Assembly: GCA_009835735.1 (NCBI GenBank)
Contig: VXWX01000102.1
Coordinates: 1 to 44,670, forward strand
Direction of reading: 5' to 3'
From: Acidimicrobiaceae bacterium
GTDB taxonomy: Bacteria > Actinomycetota > Acidimicrobiia > Acidimicrobiales > Aldehydirespiratoraceae
Length of the DNA: 44,670 nt
The notes under the pieces were generated by a model, which saw only the letters and a list, made by a program, of their open reading frames with translations, had not been told where the DNA came from and made no database searches. The position numbers and the translations under genes were made by a program. Of this stretch, positions 9,305 through 16,706 are shown piece by piece (within the stretch, counting starts at the first letter, position 1; every line of letters begins with the position of its first letter).

Positions 9305-9703
9305 CTAGGCCGCGCCGGGCTCCTCAGCTTCGCCTTGGTGCTGCTTCGACGGTGTCGCACCAGCCGCCTTCGGTGCGGCCGCGTCAGGCATGCCGATGCC
9401 CAGGAACCCCTCGATGCGTGCCAACCGTTCCCCGTTGGCCGCGATCGCCGCACCAAGTTTCGCAAGGCCCCGGTCGGTGTCGTCCCGCAGCTTGTCGATG
9501 GACTGGGTGGTGTCGTCTCGCAGCTTGTCGATGGACTGGGTGGTGTCGTCTCGCAGCTTGTCGATGGACTGGCTGGTGCCGTTCCGTAGCTTGTCGATGG
9601 ACTGGCTGGTGCCGTTCCGTAGCTTGTCGATGGTTCGCTGCTGGTGCCAGATGATGGCGACGACGGCCAGCGCAACGGTCACGACCTGAACAAGAGTGTC
9701 CAC
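9305..9703 (-). CDS. Small membrane protein with 11-residue coiled-coil repeats
   Basis: The product is 132 residues from a GTG at 9703, which has an AAGGTGG-like site just upstream; a TTG at 9727 is an alternative. One membrane helix (VDTLVQVVTVALAVVAIIW) is followed by about five 11-residue repeats of the form IDKLRDDTTQS. A short conserved-looking segment (GERLARIEGFLGIGMP) and a low-complexity Ala/Pro/Glu tail complete it. Hendecad repeats form long right-handed coiled coils. Function is not recognised. The gene converges on the ornithine cyclodeaminase gene, leaving 8 bp between the stops. Confidence 0.7.
   Translation of the reverse strand: MDTLVQVVTVALAVVAIIWHQQRTIDKLRNGTSQSIDKLRNGTSQSIDKLRDDTTQSIDKLRDDTTQSIDKLRDDTDRGLAKLGAAIAANGERLARIEGFLGIGMPDAAAPKAAGATPSKQHQGEAEEPGAA
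9488..9633 (-). repeat. Tandem 33-bp repeats encoding coiled-coil units
   Basis: Four full 33-bp units start at 9488, 9521, 9554 and 9587, and a partial fifth unit starts at 9620. The two left units are nearly identical to each other, as are the two right units, and the pairs differ at a handful of positions. The array codes the hendecads of the small membrane protein on the minus strand. All units stay in frame. Confidence 0.95.
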
Positions 9704-9783
9704 GGGGCCCACCTTAGCCGCTTGCAACCAGTTTGCAACTCAATGGTATGAAATATCTTAAAACTGCTGGCAACACTGCTCGG

Positions 9784-10689
9784 TTATGGGCTCAGTAGCC
9801 GTTTCACCTCGGCCACCGTCTCGATCTCGGTGGCGCGGTCGGGTCCGCAGGGGGTGAGGTTCAGCGTCGTCGCCCCAGCGTCCACATACGGCTGCAGGAA
9901 CTCGGCGATGTCGGCCGCGGTGCCGCACGGGGTGTAGCGCTCGAAGGGCTCGAAGCTCATCCGGTAGAAGCGCTCCATCATCGCGGCCACATGACGACTG
10001 GCCTCGGCACGAGAAGAGCCAGACCCGAGCCACAGCTGCAGGCCGTGCTGCCAGTCGACCTCCCGCCTGGCGGCAGCCGCCTCGACCCTGGCGACTCCCT
10101 CGGCGAACCGGCGGGGAGAGCACCAGGCGGCCAGCCAGCCGTCACCCAGCCGGCCGGCCCGCTCCAGCGCGGCATCGCTGCGGCCCCCGACCACCAACGG
10201 CACCGCCGGATCGGGAACCGGTCGGATCCGTCCGTTCCGGAACCTGAAGAACTCGCCGTCGCCGTCGACGGTCTGTCCCTCAAGCAAGGCCCGCACTATT
10301 TCCAAGGCAACATCGGTGCGCCGGCCCCGGGTGGACGGATCAACCTCGCACACCTCCACCTCATGACGGTCGTCGCCCCCCACGCCGACCCCGACCGTTA
10401 ACCTCCCCGGCGCAGCTTCGGCCAGGGTGGCGATCTGGCGGGCCGCCACCATCGGATGGCGCAGCGCCAGCAGGTAGACGCCCACCTGCAGGTCGAGCCG
10501 GGGCTCCAGGCCACCGACCGCGGCCAGTGTCACGAGGCCGTCCATGCCGCTGCCGTCACGGAAGCTCACATGATCGGCGGTGAACACATGGTCGATCCCC
10601 GAGTCCGCAATGCTCCCCAGCAAGCCGCGCTGCTCATCGGGAGCCATCCCCCACAGCCCCCACGGGACGCTCACGCCGACGGCGACCAC
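9784..10689 (-). CDS. Luciferase-like (LLM class) F420-dependent oxidoreductase
   Basis: The product is 301 residues, starting at GTG. It shows the bacterial luciferase-like TIM-barrel pattern: DSGIDHVFTADHVSF, RLDLQVGVYLLALRHPMVAARQIATL, then GRLTVGVGVGGDDRHE and PLVVGGRSDAALERAGRLGDGW. These blocks are typical of actinobacterial LLM proteins that use reduced F420 (some use FMN). The substrate is unknown. The gene lies 12 bp downstream of the acyl-CoA dehydrogenase-like gene on the same strand, so the two probably form an operon. Confidence 0.88.
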   Translation of the reverse strand: MVAVGVSVPWGLWGMAPDEQRGLLGSIADSGIDHVFTADHVSFRDGSGMDGLVTLAAVGGLEPRLDLQVGVYLLALRHPMVAARQIATLAEAAPGRLTVGVGVGGDDRHEVEVCEVDPSTRGRRTDVALEIVRALLEGQTVDGDGEFFRFRNGRIRPVPDPAVPLVVGGRSDAALERAGRLGDGWLAAWCSPRRFAEGVARVEAAAARREVDWQHGLQLWLGSGSSRAEASRHVAAMMERFYRMSFEPFERYTPCGTAADIAEFLQPYVDAGATTLNLTPCGPDRATEIETVAEVKRLLSP

Positions 10690-10701
10690 GTCACTTCCCG
10701 G

Positions 10702-11853
10702 TCACAGCGTGGCGGTGTCGGTATCGAGGCCCAGGCGCATCCGCCCCGCCGTCTCCATCGTCCTTGGGGCCACCATGGCGTGCTGGGCGGCCACCGCGGT
10801 GTCCCGGAAGCAGCGCTGGATCGGGCTCGTGCGATAGACAGCGGCCCCGCCCGCGGTCCGGAACATCGACGCAGCCACATCGGCCGCCGTCTGGGTGGCG
10901 TGCGTCGCCGCCAGCCGGATGCGGCGCCTCTCGTCAACGGTCGAAGGCCGTCCCGCCAAGGCGCCCTGGAAGCTGTCATCCGCCGCGTCGAGCAACAGCG
11001 TCCATGCCGCGGCCAGCCTCGCCTCTGCCCCCGCGACCTCGGCCTGGGTCGCAGCCCGCTCGGCCAGGGTCCGGGAGCTGCCCTGAGGCCTCTTCCCGCC
11101 GGCCAACTCCACGAGCTCATTGATCGAGCGACGGGCGATGCCCACCGCAGCGGCCGCTACGCCGCTGGCCAGCAGTCCGTAGAACGAGAACCGGGACCAG
11201 ACGTTGTCCCGCACCGGCCCCGCGCCGATCTGCACCCAGCGTCCCTCGGGCACGAACACGTCGCGGGCCTCGAAGTCGACCGAGCCGGTGCCGGCCAGGC
11301 CGGCCACGTCCCACGTGTCGATGAACTCGATGTCACCGGGGTCCATGAACACGAAGGGCGCGGCCAGACCGTCTCCCCGCGGCTCCGGATGCCCGTCCGC
11401 TCCGACCACCAGGCAGCCGCCCCCGATGGTGGTGCAGTGCTTGGTACCCGAGCCCCACTGCCAGCGCCCCGACACCCGCAGGCCCCCGTCGACAGGAACG
11501 GCCCTGCCCCGGGGCATCACGAACCCTCCTCCGATCGAGTCAGGATCACCGAACAGGTCCCCGGCGTGCGGGTCGGGCAAGTACGACGCCAGCAGCGATG
11601 TCGTGGACGCGATGGCCACGCACCAGCCGACCGAACCGTCGTGGTAGGCGAACTCCTCGAAGACCTCCAAGCTCTCGACAGCCGTCACCCCCGGACCGCC
11701 CAAGTCGTCGGGCACGCACAGCCGGAAAGCCCCCGTCGGCCGGATCACATCGACCAGGTCCATGGGCAGCGTCCCCGCCGCCTCGATCTCCGCCGAGCGG
11801 GCCCGCACCTGTGGGCCGAGCTGCCGTGCCGCGGCCAGAACCGCATCCGTCAC
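10702..11853 (-). CDS. Acyl-CoA dehydrogenase-like flavoprotein
   Basis: The product is 383 residues from GTG 11853; the longer upstream reading is Arg-rich and unlike the family. The N-terminal helical part (LVDVIRPTGAFRLCVPDDLGGPGV, EEFAYHDGSVGWCVAIASTTSLL), the central beta part (GGLRVSGRWQWGSGTKHC) and the C-terminal helical bundle (RTAGGAAVYRTSPIQRCFRD) match the acyl-CoA dehydrogenase fold. The pattern resembles the group-D flavin monooxygenase branch (HsaA-like), which hydroxylates aromatic or steroid intermediates. A true dehydrogenase role is the alternative. It probably forms an operon with the LLM oxidoreductase. Confidence 0.82.
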   Translation of the reverse strand: MTDAVLAAARQLGPQVRARSAEIEAAGTLPMDLVDVIRPTGAFRLCVPDDLGGPGVTAVESLEVFEEFAYHDGSVGWCVAIASTTSLLASYLPDPHAGDLFGDPDSIGGGFVMPRGRAVPVDGGLRVSGRWQWGSGTKHCTTIGGGCLVVGADGHPEPRGDGLAAPFVFMDPGDIEFIDTWDVAGLAGTGSVDFEARDVFVPEGRWVQIGAGPVRDNVWSRFSFYGLLASGVAAAAVGIARRSINELVELAGGKRPQGSSRTLAERAATQAEVAGAEARLAAAWTLLLDAADDSFQGALAGRPSTVDERRRIRLAATHATQTAADVAASMFRTAGGAAVYRTSPIQRCFRDTAVAAQHAMVAPRTMETAGRMRLGLDTDTATL

Positions 11854-12001
11854 AGGCGATAATCTACGACAGAGCCGGCAACCGGCCCTCAATCCCCGCC
11901 AATCCCTGCCGCGGCCCCACGCCGAAAGAGTTCGGGCTCCTCGGCCATCCAACGATCATCGGCCACCCAACGAGCATCAGGAGCGGAACGAGGCGACTGA
12001 C

Positions 12002-13474
12002 ATGAACGTGGGGATCATCGGCGCGACCGGCTACGTCGGCGGGCGGCTCGCGCCGGCCCTGCTCGCCGCCGGCCACCGAGTCCGCTGCCTGGCCCGCACG
12101 CCCAGCCGGCTCGACGGCGTGCCGTGGAGGGCCGGCGTCGAGGTTGTCAAGGCCGACGTGCTCGACGGGGCGTCGCTGTCCCAGGCCTTCGAAGGACTCG
12201 ATGCCGTCTACTACCTCGTCCACGCCATGGGCCACACCCAGGACTTCGAGCGGGTCGACCGCACCGGCGCCCAGAACACCCGCACGGCGGCCGAGAAGGC
12301 CGGAGTGGGTCGCCTCGTGTACCTCGGCGGCCTCGGCGTCGACGACCCGAGGGCCCTGTCGCATCACCTGGCCAGCCGGCACGAAGTGGGCCGGATCCTC
12401 GGCTCGGGGACGGTGCCGCTGACCGAGCTGCGGGCCGCGGTGATCATCGGCTCGGGAAGCGCCTCCTTCGAGATGCTGCGACACCTGGTGGAGGTGCTGC
12501 CGGTGATGGTCTGCCCCCGGTGGGTGACCCGCACCCGATGCCAGCCCATCGCCATCGCCGACGTGTTGCACTGCCTGGTGGCCGCCCTCGACTCGTCGGC
12601 CGCGGGCAGCCGGCGCATCGAGATCGGCGGACCCGACATCCTCACCTACGAAGAGATGATGCGGCGCTACGCGGCGGTGGCCGGGCTCCGGAGCCGCCTG
12701 ATCGTTGGAGTGCCCGTGCTGACCCCGCGCCTGTCGTCGCACTGGCTGAACCTGGTCACGCCCCTTCCCATCGGACTGGCCCGACCCCTCGTCGACAGCC
12801 TCCGCAACGATGTCGTGGTATCGGATCCCTCACCTCTGGCCGCCCTATTGGGCTCCTATCGGCCGACTCCCTTCGACGATGCGCTGCGCCGCGCCCTGTC
12901 GCACATCCAAGACCTCGACGTCTCGACCAGCTGGATCGACAGCGCCCCACGCGGAACTGCCGCCTCGCCCATGCCCCAGGATCCCGACTGGGCCGGAGGC
13001 ACCGTGCTCGCCGACGTCAGAACCATGCGCACCTCCGCCTCCCCAGAGGCGGTGTTCGCGGCGGTGTCCGGCGTCGGCGGCGCCCGCGGCTGGTACTTCG
13101 CAAACTGGCTGTGGGCGGCCCGAGGATGGATCGACAAGCTCCTCGGCGGGGTCGGGATGCGGCGGGGCCGGCGCCACCCCGACGAGCTGCGGGTCGGCGA
13201 CGCCCTCGACTTCTTCCGGGTGGAGGTGTGCGAACCGCCGCGGCTGCTGCGCCTGCGGGCCGAGATGAAGCTGCCCGGCCAGGCCTGGCTCGAATGGCGG
13301 GTGCAGCGAGATGAAGGCGGTGCCGTCGTGCTGCAGCAGAGCGCTCGCTTCCATCCCCGCGGCGTCGCCGGACGCCTCTACTGGTGGCTGTTGTGGCTGC
13401 CCCACGCCATCATCTGGCGAAGGCTGCTCGCGGGTCTGGTCCGCGCTGCACAGGAGCGGTCGAAGGAGACGTAG
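12002..13474 (+). CDS. NAD(P)-binding SDR-like protein fused to DUF2867
   Basis: The product is 490 residues. ATG 12002 begins MNVGIIGATGYVGGRLAPAL, a GxxGxxG Rossmann motif of atypical SDRs (NmrA/complex I 39-kDa-like). The nucleotide-binding half runs to about residue 300. After a variable linker, residues about 335 to 485 carry the DUF2867 pattern (GWYFANWLWAARGWIDKLLGG, EVCEPPRLLRLRAEMKLPG, LYWWLLWLPHAIIW). This two-domain arrangement is common in actinobacteria and proteobacteria and is usually annotated as an epimerase or oxidoreductase. The substrate is not known. Confidence 0.85.
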   Translation: MNVGIIGATGYVGGRLAPALLAAGHRVRCLARTPSRLDGVPWRAGVEVVKADVLDGASLSQAFEGLDAVYYLVHAMGHTQDFERVDRTGAQNTRTAAEKAGVGRLVYLGGLGVDDPRALSHHLASRHEVGRILGSGTVPLTELRAAVIIGSGSASFEMLRHLVEVLPVMVCPRWVTRTRCQPIAIADVLHCLVAALDSSAAGSRRIEIGGPDILTYEEMMRRYAAVAGLRSRLIVGVPVLTPRLSSHWLNLVTPLPIGLARPLVDSLRNDVVVSDPSPLAALLGSYRPTPFDDALRRALSHIQDLDVSTSWIDSAPRGTAASPMPQDPDWAGGTVLADVRTMRTSASPEAVFAAVSGVGGARGWYFANWLWAARGWIDKLLGGVGMRRGRRHPDELRVGDALDFFRVEVCEPPRLLRLRAEMKLPGQAWLEWRVQRDEGGAVVLQQSARFHPRGVAGRLYWWLLWLPHAIIWRRLLAGLVRAAQERSKET

Positions 13475-13553
13475 AAGGAGCCGCGACCGCCGGCGCCCAC
13501 CGGGCCCTGACGGGTCATCCAGTCCGTGCAGCCGATGTGCGAACATCGTTGGC

Positions 13554-14678
13554 GTGCTCATCCGGGCCCTGCAGTTCGTGTCGGGCGAGTGCGCCGACGA
13601 AGTAGCGCCGACTCACGGCCTGCCCCAATCGGGCTGGATGTGGATCGACATCACCGCCGGGCCCGACGACATCGACGACCTGGCCGATCTCGCCGAGCAG
13701 CTCGGACTGGACACTCTCGCGGTGCGAGACACCGTTGAGGACATCGACCTTCCCAAGGTGGACGACTTCGGAACGTTCATGCTGGTGGTGCTGCACGCGC
13801 TGAGCGAGGACCGGATCGAGACCTACGAGCTCGACTGCTTCCTGTCCGAGCGCCGGCTCGTCACCATCCACGAGCAGCGCTCGCCGTCGGTCGACGTGCT
13901 CTGGGACGGCGTCCTGTCCCGTCCCGAACTGGCCAGTGGCGGCCCCGACGAGGCGCTGGCGCGGCTGGCCGACGTAGCCACCCGCCGGCTCGTGTGCGTG
14001 CTGGACGTGTTCGAAGACCGCAACGATGAGCTCATCGAGCGGGCCCTCACCGCCGACGCCGACTTCCTGATGGAGATCACCGCGGTGCGGGCCGATCTGG
14101 CCGAGCTGCGCCGGGCCGTGCATCCCCAGCGGGAAGCGCTCGACATCCTGCGGCATTCCATCTCGTCGCTGATCTCCGACGGGGGTCGCCGCCGGTTCTC
14201 CGACGTGTTCGACACCGCCTCCCGGGCCGCCCAGGGCGTCGACGGCGCCCGCACCGCCCTGGCCGAGACCCTCGACGCCTACCGGGGGGCCGAGGCCCGC
14301 CAGGCGACCGAAGTCACCAAGGTCCTCACCGTGTACGCGGCCATCATGCTGCCGCTGTCGCTGGTGGCGGGGTTCTTCGGCATGAACTTCGTCGACCTGC
14401 CGCTGCTCGCCAGCCCGACAGGGTGGCTCATCGTCACCGGGTTCATGGCCTTCATCGCCTTCCTGTCGTTGGGCGTGTTCGTGTCGCTGGGATGGACGCG
14501 TCGAACGTCGGGCCGCAGCGCGGGCGCGATCCTCGGCCGCGGCCTCGTCGAGGCCGCCCGGACTCCGGCCCAGCTGGTCGGGGCGGTGTTCGAGATCTCG
14601 ACGATGCCGATGCGCTCGGTGGCCGGGTCCGTCACCGGGGCTCTCCGAACCAAGCCCACCGACTCAAGCGACGAGTAG
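13554..14678 (+). CDS. corA: CorA-family magnesium/divalent cation transporter
   Basis: The product is 374 residues from GTG 13554 (VLIRALQFVSGE). It has a long acidic cytosolic N-terminal domain and an extended helix region. Two C-terminal membrane helices follow, the first ending in the family signature GMN within LSLVAGFFGMNFVDLP. CorA forms a pentameric channel for Mg2+, and some members also carry Co2+ or Ni2+. About 60 extra residues follow the last helix, longer than the usual short tail. A 79-bp gap separates it from the SDR-DUF2867 gene. Confidence 0.92.
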   Translation: MLIRALQFVSGECADEVAPTHGLPQSGWMWIDITAGPDDIDDLADLAEQLGLDTLAVRDTVEDIDLPKVDDFGTFMLVVLHALSEDRIETYELDCFLSERRLVTIHEQRSPSVDVLWDGVLSRPELASGGPDEALARLADVATRRLVCVLDVFEDRNDELIERALTADADFLMEITAVRADLAELRRAVHPQREALDILRHSISSLISDGGRRRFSDVFDTASRAAQGVDGARTALAETLDAYRGAEARQATEVTKVLTVYAAIMLPLSLVAGFFGMNFVDLPLLASPTGWLIVTGFMAFIAFLSLGVFVSLGWTRRTSGRSAGAILGRGLVEAARTPAQLVGAVFEISTMPMRSVAGSVTGALRTKPTDSSDE

Positions 14679-14695
14679 CCGCCGCTCCTGGAGCC

Positions 14696-15073
14696 CTAAC
14701 CGCCCTCGGCGCCCTTTGATCCCGAGGTGACCGCGATCCAGGACAGGGCGGCAGCCGGCAGGAAGAAGAGCCCGATGGACGCGGCCCCCAGCAGGGTCAG
14801 GGCGGAGAGGACCACCGCCACGGTGATCGTTACGGCTCGCCTGGGAAACACAACCGGCACGGCCGCCAACGCCACCGGTATTGCGAGAATCGCCACCGCG
14901 CCGATTCCCTCGTGCTCGATCAGCGACTCGCGGCCGGTAGTGCAGATCTCAGGGCCATCATCGACAGACTCGCACGACGCAGTCGCATAGATAGGCGCAA
15001 GTGTCAGCACCGCACTAGTGGCAAACACAGACAGGAGAGTGAAACGACTCCAACGCCGCGCCGACCCAGCCAT
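14696..15073 (-). CDS. Small hydrophobic membrane protein, unknown
   Basis: The product is 125 residues. A likely signal or first membrane helix (FTLLSVFATSAVLTLAPIYA) is followed by a short segment with two cysteines (SCESVDDGPEICTTG) that would face outside and could form a disulfide. Three more hydrophobic helices follow. I do not recognise a family. It converges on corA and lies upstream of hyuB on the minus strand, 15 bp beyond the hyuB stop, so it is not part of a hydantoinase reading frame. Confidence 0.55.
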   Translation of the reverse strand: MAGSARRWSRFTLLSVFATSAVLTLAPIYATASCESVDDGPEICTTGRESLIEHEGIGAVAILAIPVALAAVPVVFPRRAVTITVAVVLSALTLLGAASIGLFFLPAAALSWIAVTSGSKGAEGG

Positions 15074-15088
15074 CCCACCGCGACGCTA

Positions 15089-16633
15089 CTACGGGGCGCC
15101 CCAGGCGCCTCCGCCGGGGGTCAGGACCCTCAGGCGGTCACCGGCCTGGACTTCGAGGGTGACCTTGCCGGGCAGGAGCTCCCGGGTGCCGGAACGGCGG
15201 ATCAGCCAGTCCTCGCCCTTAGCGCCGGGGCCGCCGCCCTGCAGGCCCCAGGGCTCGGTCACCCGGCGCTCGCCCATCAGGGTCACGGTGGCGTCCTCCA
15301 GGAACTCCATCTCCCGCACGATGCCCTCCCCGCCGGCGAAGCGGCCCTCGCCGCTGCTGCCTGAGCGCAGCCCGTAGGCGGTGATGCGCAGCGGGTAGTG
15401 CTGGACGAGGCTCTCGATGGGGGTGTTCTTGGTGTTGGTCATGCCGGTGTGGATCCCCGACTGGCCGGCCCGGCCGCAGCGTCCTCCCTGGCCGCCGCCG
15501 ACCGTCTCGTAGTAGGCGAAGTCGTCCGACCCGGCGAGCACGTTGTTCATCGTCCCCTGCGATGCGGCCGGCACCGCCTCCGGCACAGCCTGCGCCAGCG
15601 CGCCCAGCAGCGCGTCGGCGATGCGCTGAGAGGTCTCCACGTTGCCGGCGGCCACCGCGGCGGGCGGCTCGGCGCTGACGATCGATCCCGCCGGCGACGA
15701 CATGGTGATGGACCGGTAGCAGCCGCCGTTGGCGGGGATCGACGGGTCGGTGGCCACCCGCACTGCGTAGTAGAGGCACGACACCGCCACCGCCTCAACC
15801 GAATTGAAATTGGCCTCCACCTGGGGAGCCGATCCCGCGAAGTCGGCGTGAAGATCCGACCCGTCGATGGTGACCCTCACGGCGATGGTGTGCAGCCGGT
15901 CCGGGCCCTCCACATAGTCCTCGAAGTCGTAGTCGCCGTCGGGCAACTCGCCGATGGCGGCCCGCATCCGCCGCTCCCCGTAGTCGAGCAGGCCGTCGCA
16001 GATGGCGGTGTAGCGGCCCGGCCCGTAGGCCTGGCACAGCTCGACCAGCCGTCTGGCGCCGACCTCGTTGGCGCCCAACTGGGCCGACAGGTCCCCCAGG
16101 CGCTCGTCGGGGGTCCGGGTCGCCTCCAGGAACGGGTCGAGGAACTCCGGCACCCACCGGCCGGCCCGGGCGGCCAGCATCGGCGACACGACGTGGCCCT
16201 CCTGATCGAGCCTGGTGGCATCGGCCGGCATCGAGCCGGGCGCGTCGCCGCCCACGTCGGAGTGGTGGGCCCGGTTTGCCACCCAGCCGGCGAGGTCGCC
16301 GCCGAAGGCGACCGGCCGCACGATGGTCAGGTCGTTGAGGTGGGTGCCGCCGTGGTAGGGGTCGTTCACCGCGTACTGGGCGTCGAGCTCCAGCACGTCG
16401 CCGAAGGCGTCGATCACGGCCTGCACCGACGCCGGCATCGAGCCCAGATGCACCGGGATGTGCTCGGCCTGGGCCAGCAGCTCGCCGTGGGGAACGAACA
16501 ACGCGGTCGAGAAGTCGGCCCGCTCCTTGATGTTGGGCGAGTAGCCGGTGCGGCGCAGCACCCCGCCCATCTCATCGGCCGCGGCCGTGAACCGGTGCCG
16601 GGCCACCTCCAGATCGATTGCATTCAGGCTCAT
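15089..16633 (-). CDS. hyuB: Hydantoinase/oxoprolinase subunit B
   Basis: The product is 514 residues. The start SLNAIDLEVARHRFTAAADEMG, then SPNIKERADFSTALF, NDPYHGGTHLNDLTIVRPVF-like text (here NDPYHGGTHLNDL), and the C-terminal SGSSGEGRFAGGEGIVREMEF are standard HyuB blocks. Together with HyuA it hydrolyses cyclic amides (hydantoins, N-methylhydantoin, 5-oxoproline or acetone-carboxylase-like substrates, depending on subfamily). It follows hyuA by 73 bp on the same strand. Confidence 0.93.
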   Translation of the reverse strand: MSLNAIDLEVARHRFTAAADEMGGVLRRTGYSPNIKERADFSTALFVPHGELLAQAEHIPVHLGSMPASVQAVIDAFGDVLELDAQYAVNDPYHGGTHLNDLTIVRPVAFGGDLAGWVANRAHHSDVGGDAPGSMPADATRLDQEGHVVSPMLAARAGRWVPEFLDPFLEATRTPDERLGDLSAQLGANEVGARRLVELCQAYGPGRYTAICDGLLDYGERRMRAAIGELPDGDYDFEDYVEGPDRLHTIAVRVTIDGSDLHADFAGSAPQVEANFNSVEAVAVSCLYYAVRVATDPSIPANGGCYRSITMSSPAGSIVSAEPPAAVAAGNVETSQRIADALLGALAQAVPEAVPAASQGTMNNVLAGSDDFAYYETVGGGQGGRCGRAGQSGIHTGMTNTKNTPIESLVQHYPLRITAYGLRSGSSGEGRFAGGEGIVREMEFLEDATVTLMGERRVTEPWGLQGGGPGAKGEDWLIRRSGTRELLPGKVTLEVQAGDRLRVLTPGGGAWGAP

Positions 16634-16654
16634 CGCGTCACCGTCCCGCGAACT

Positions 16655-16692
16655 GGCAGCAGAAGGTGCCCTATAGGGGGTCTGTTGCTGCC
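16655..16692 (-). other. Inverted repeat between hyuA and hyuB
   Basis: In the 73-bp gap between the two hydantoinase genes, GGCAGCA (16655-16661) pairs with TGCTGCC (16686-16692), leaving a 24-base loop that includes CCCTATAGGGGG. No T-run follows on either strand, so it does not look like a classical terminator. It may stabilise or process the mRNA between the genes. Significance is uncertain. Confidence 0.4.
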
Positions 16693-16706
16693 AATCCGCA
16701 TCGCTG

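Noticed and set aside
9488..9633. Regular 33-bp direct repeats that could be read as a CRISPR array
   Set aside because: There are no unique spacers; the units abut each other, stay in frame and encode a coiled-coil repeat.
10456..11862. A 468-codon open frame on the plus strand
   Set aside because: It is antisense to the LLM and acyl-CoA dehydrogenase-like genes, which show clear family motifs; the plus-strand product is low-complexity Arg/Pro/Gln/His text.
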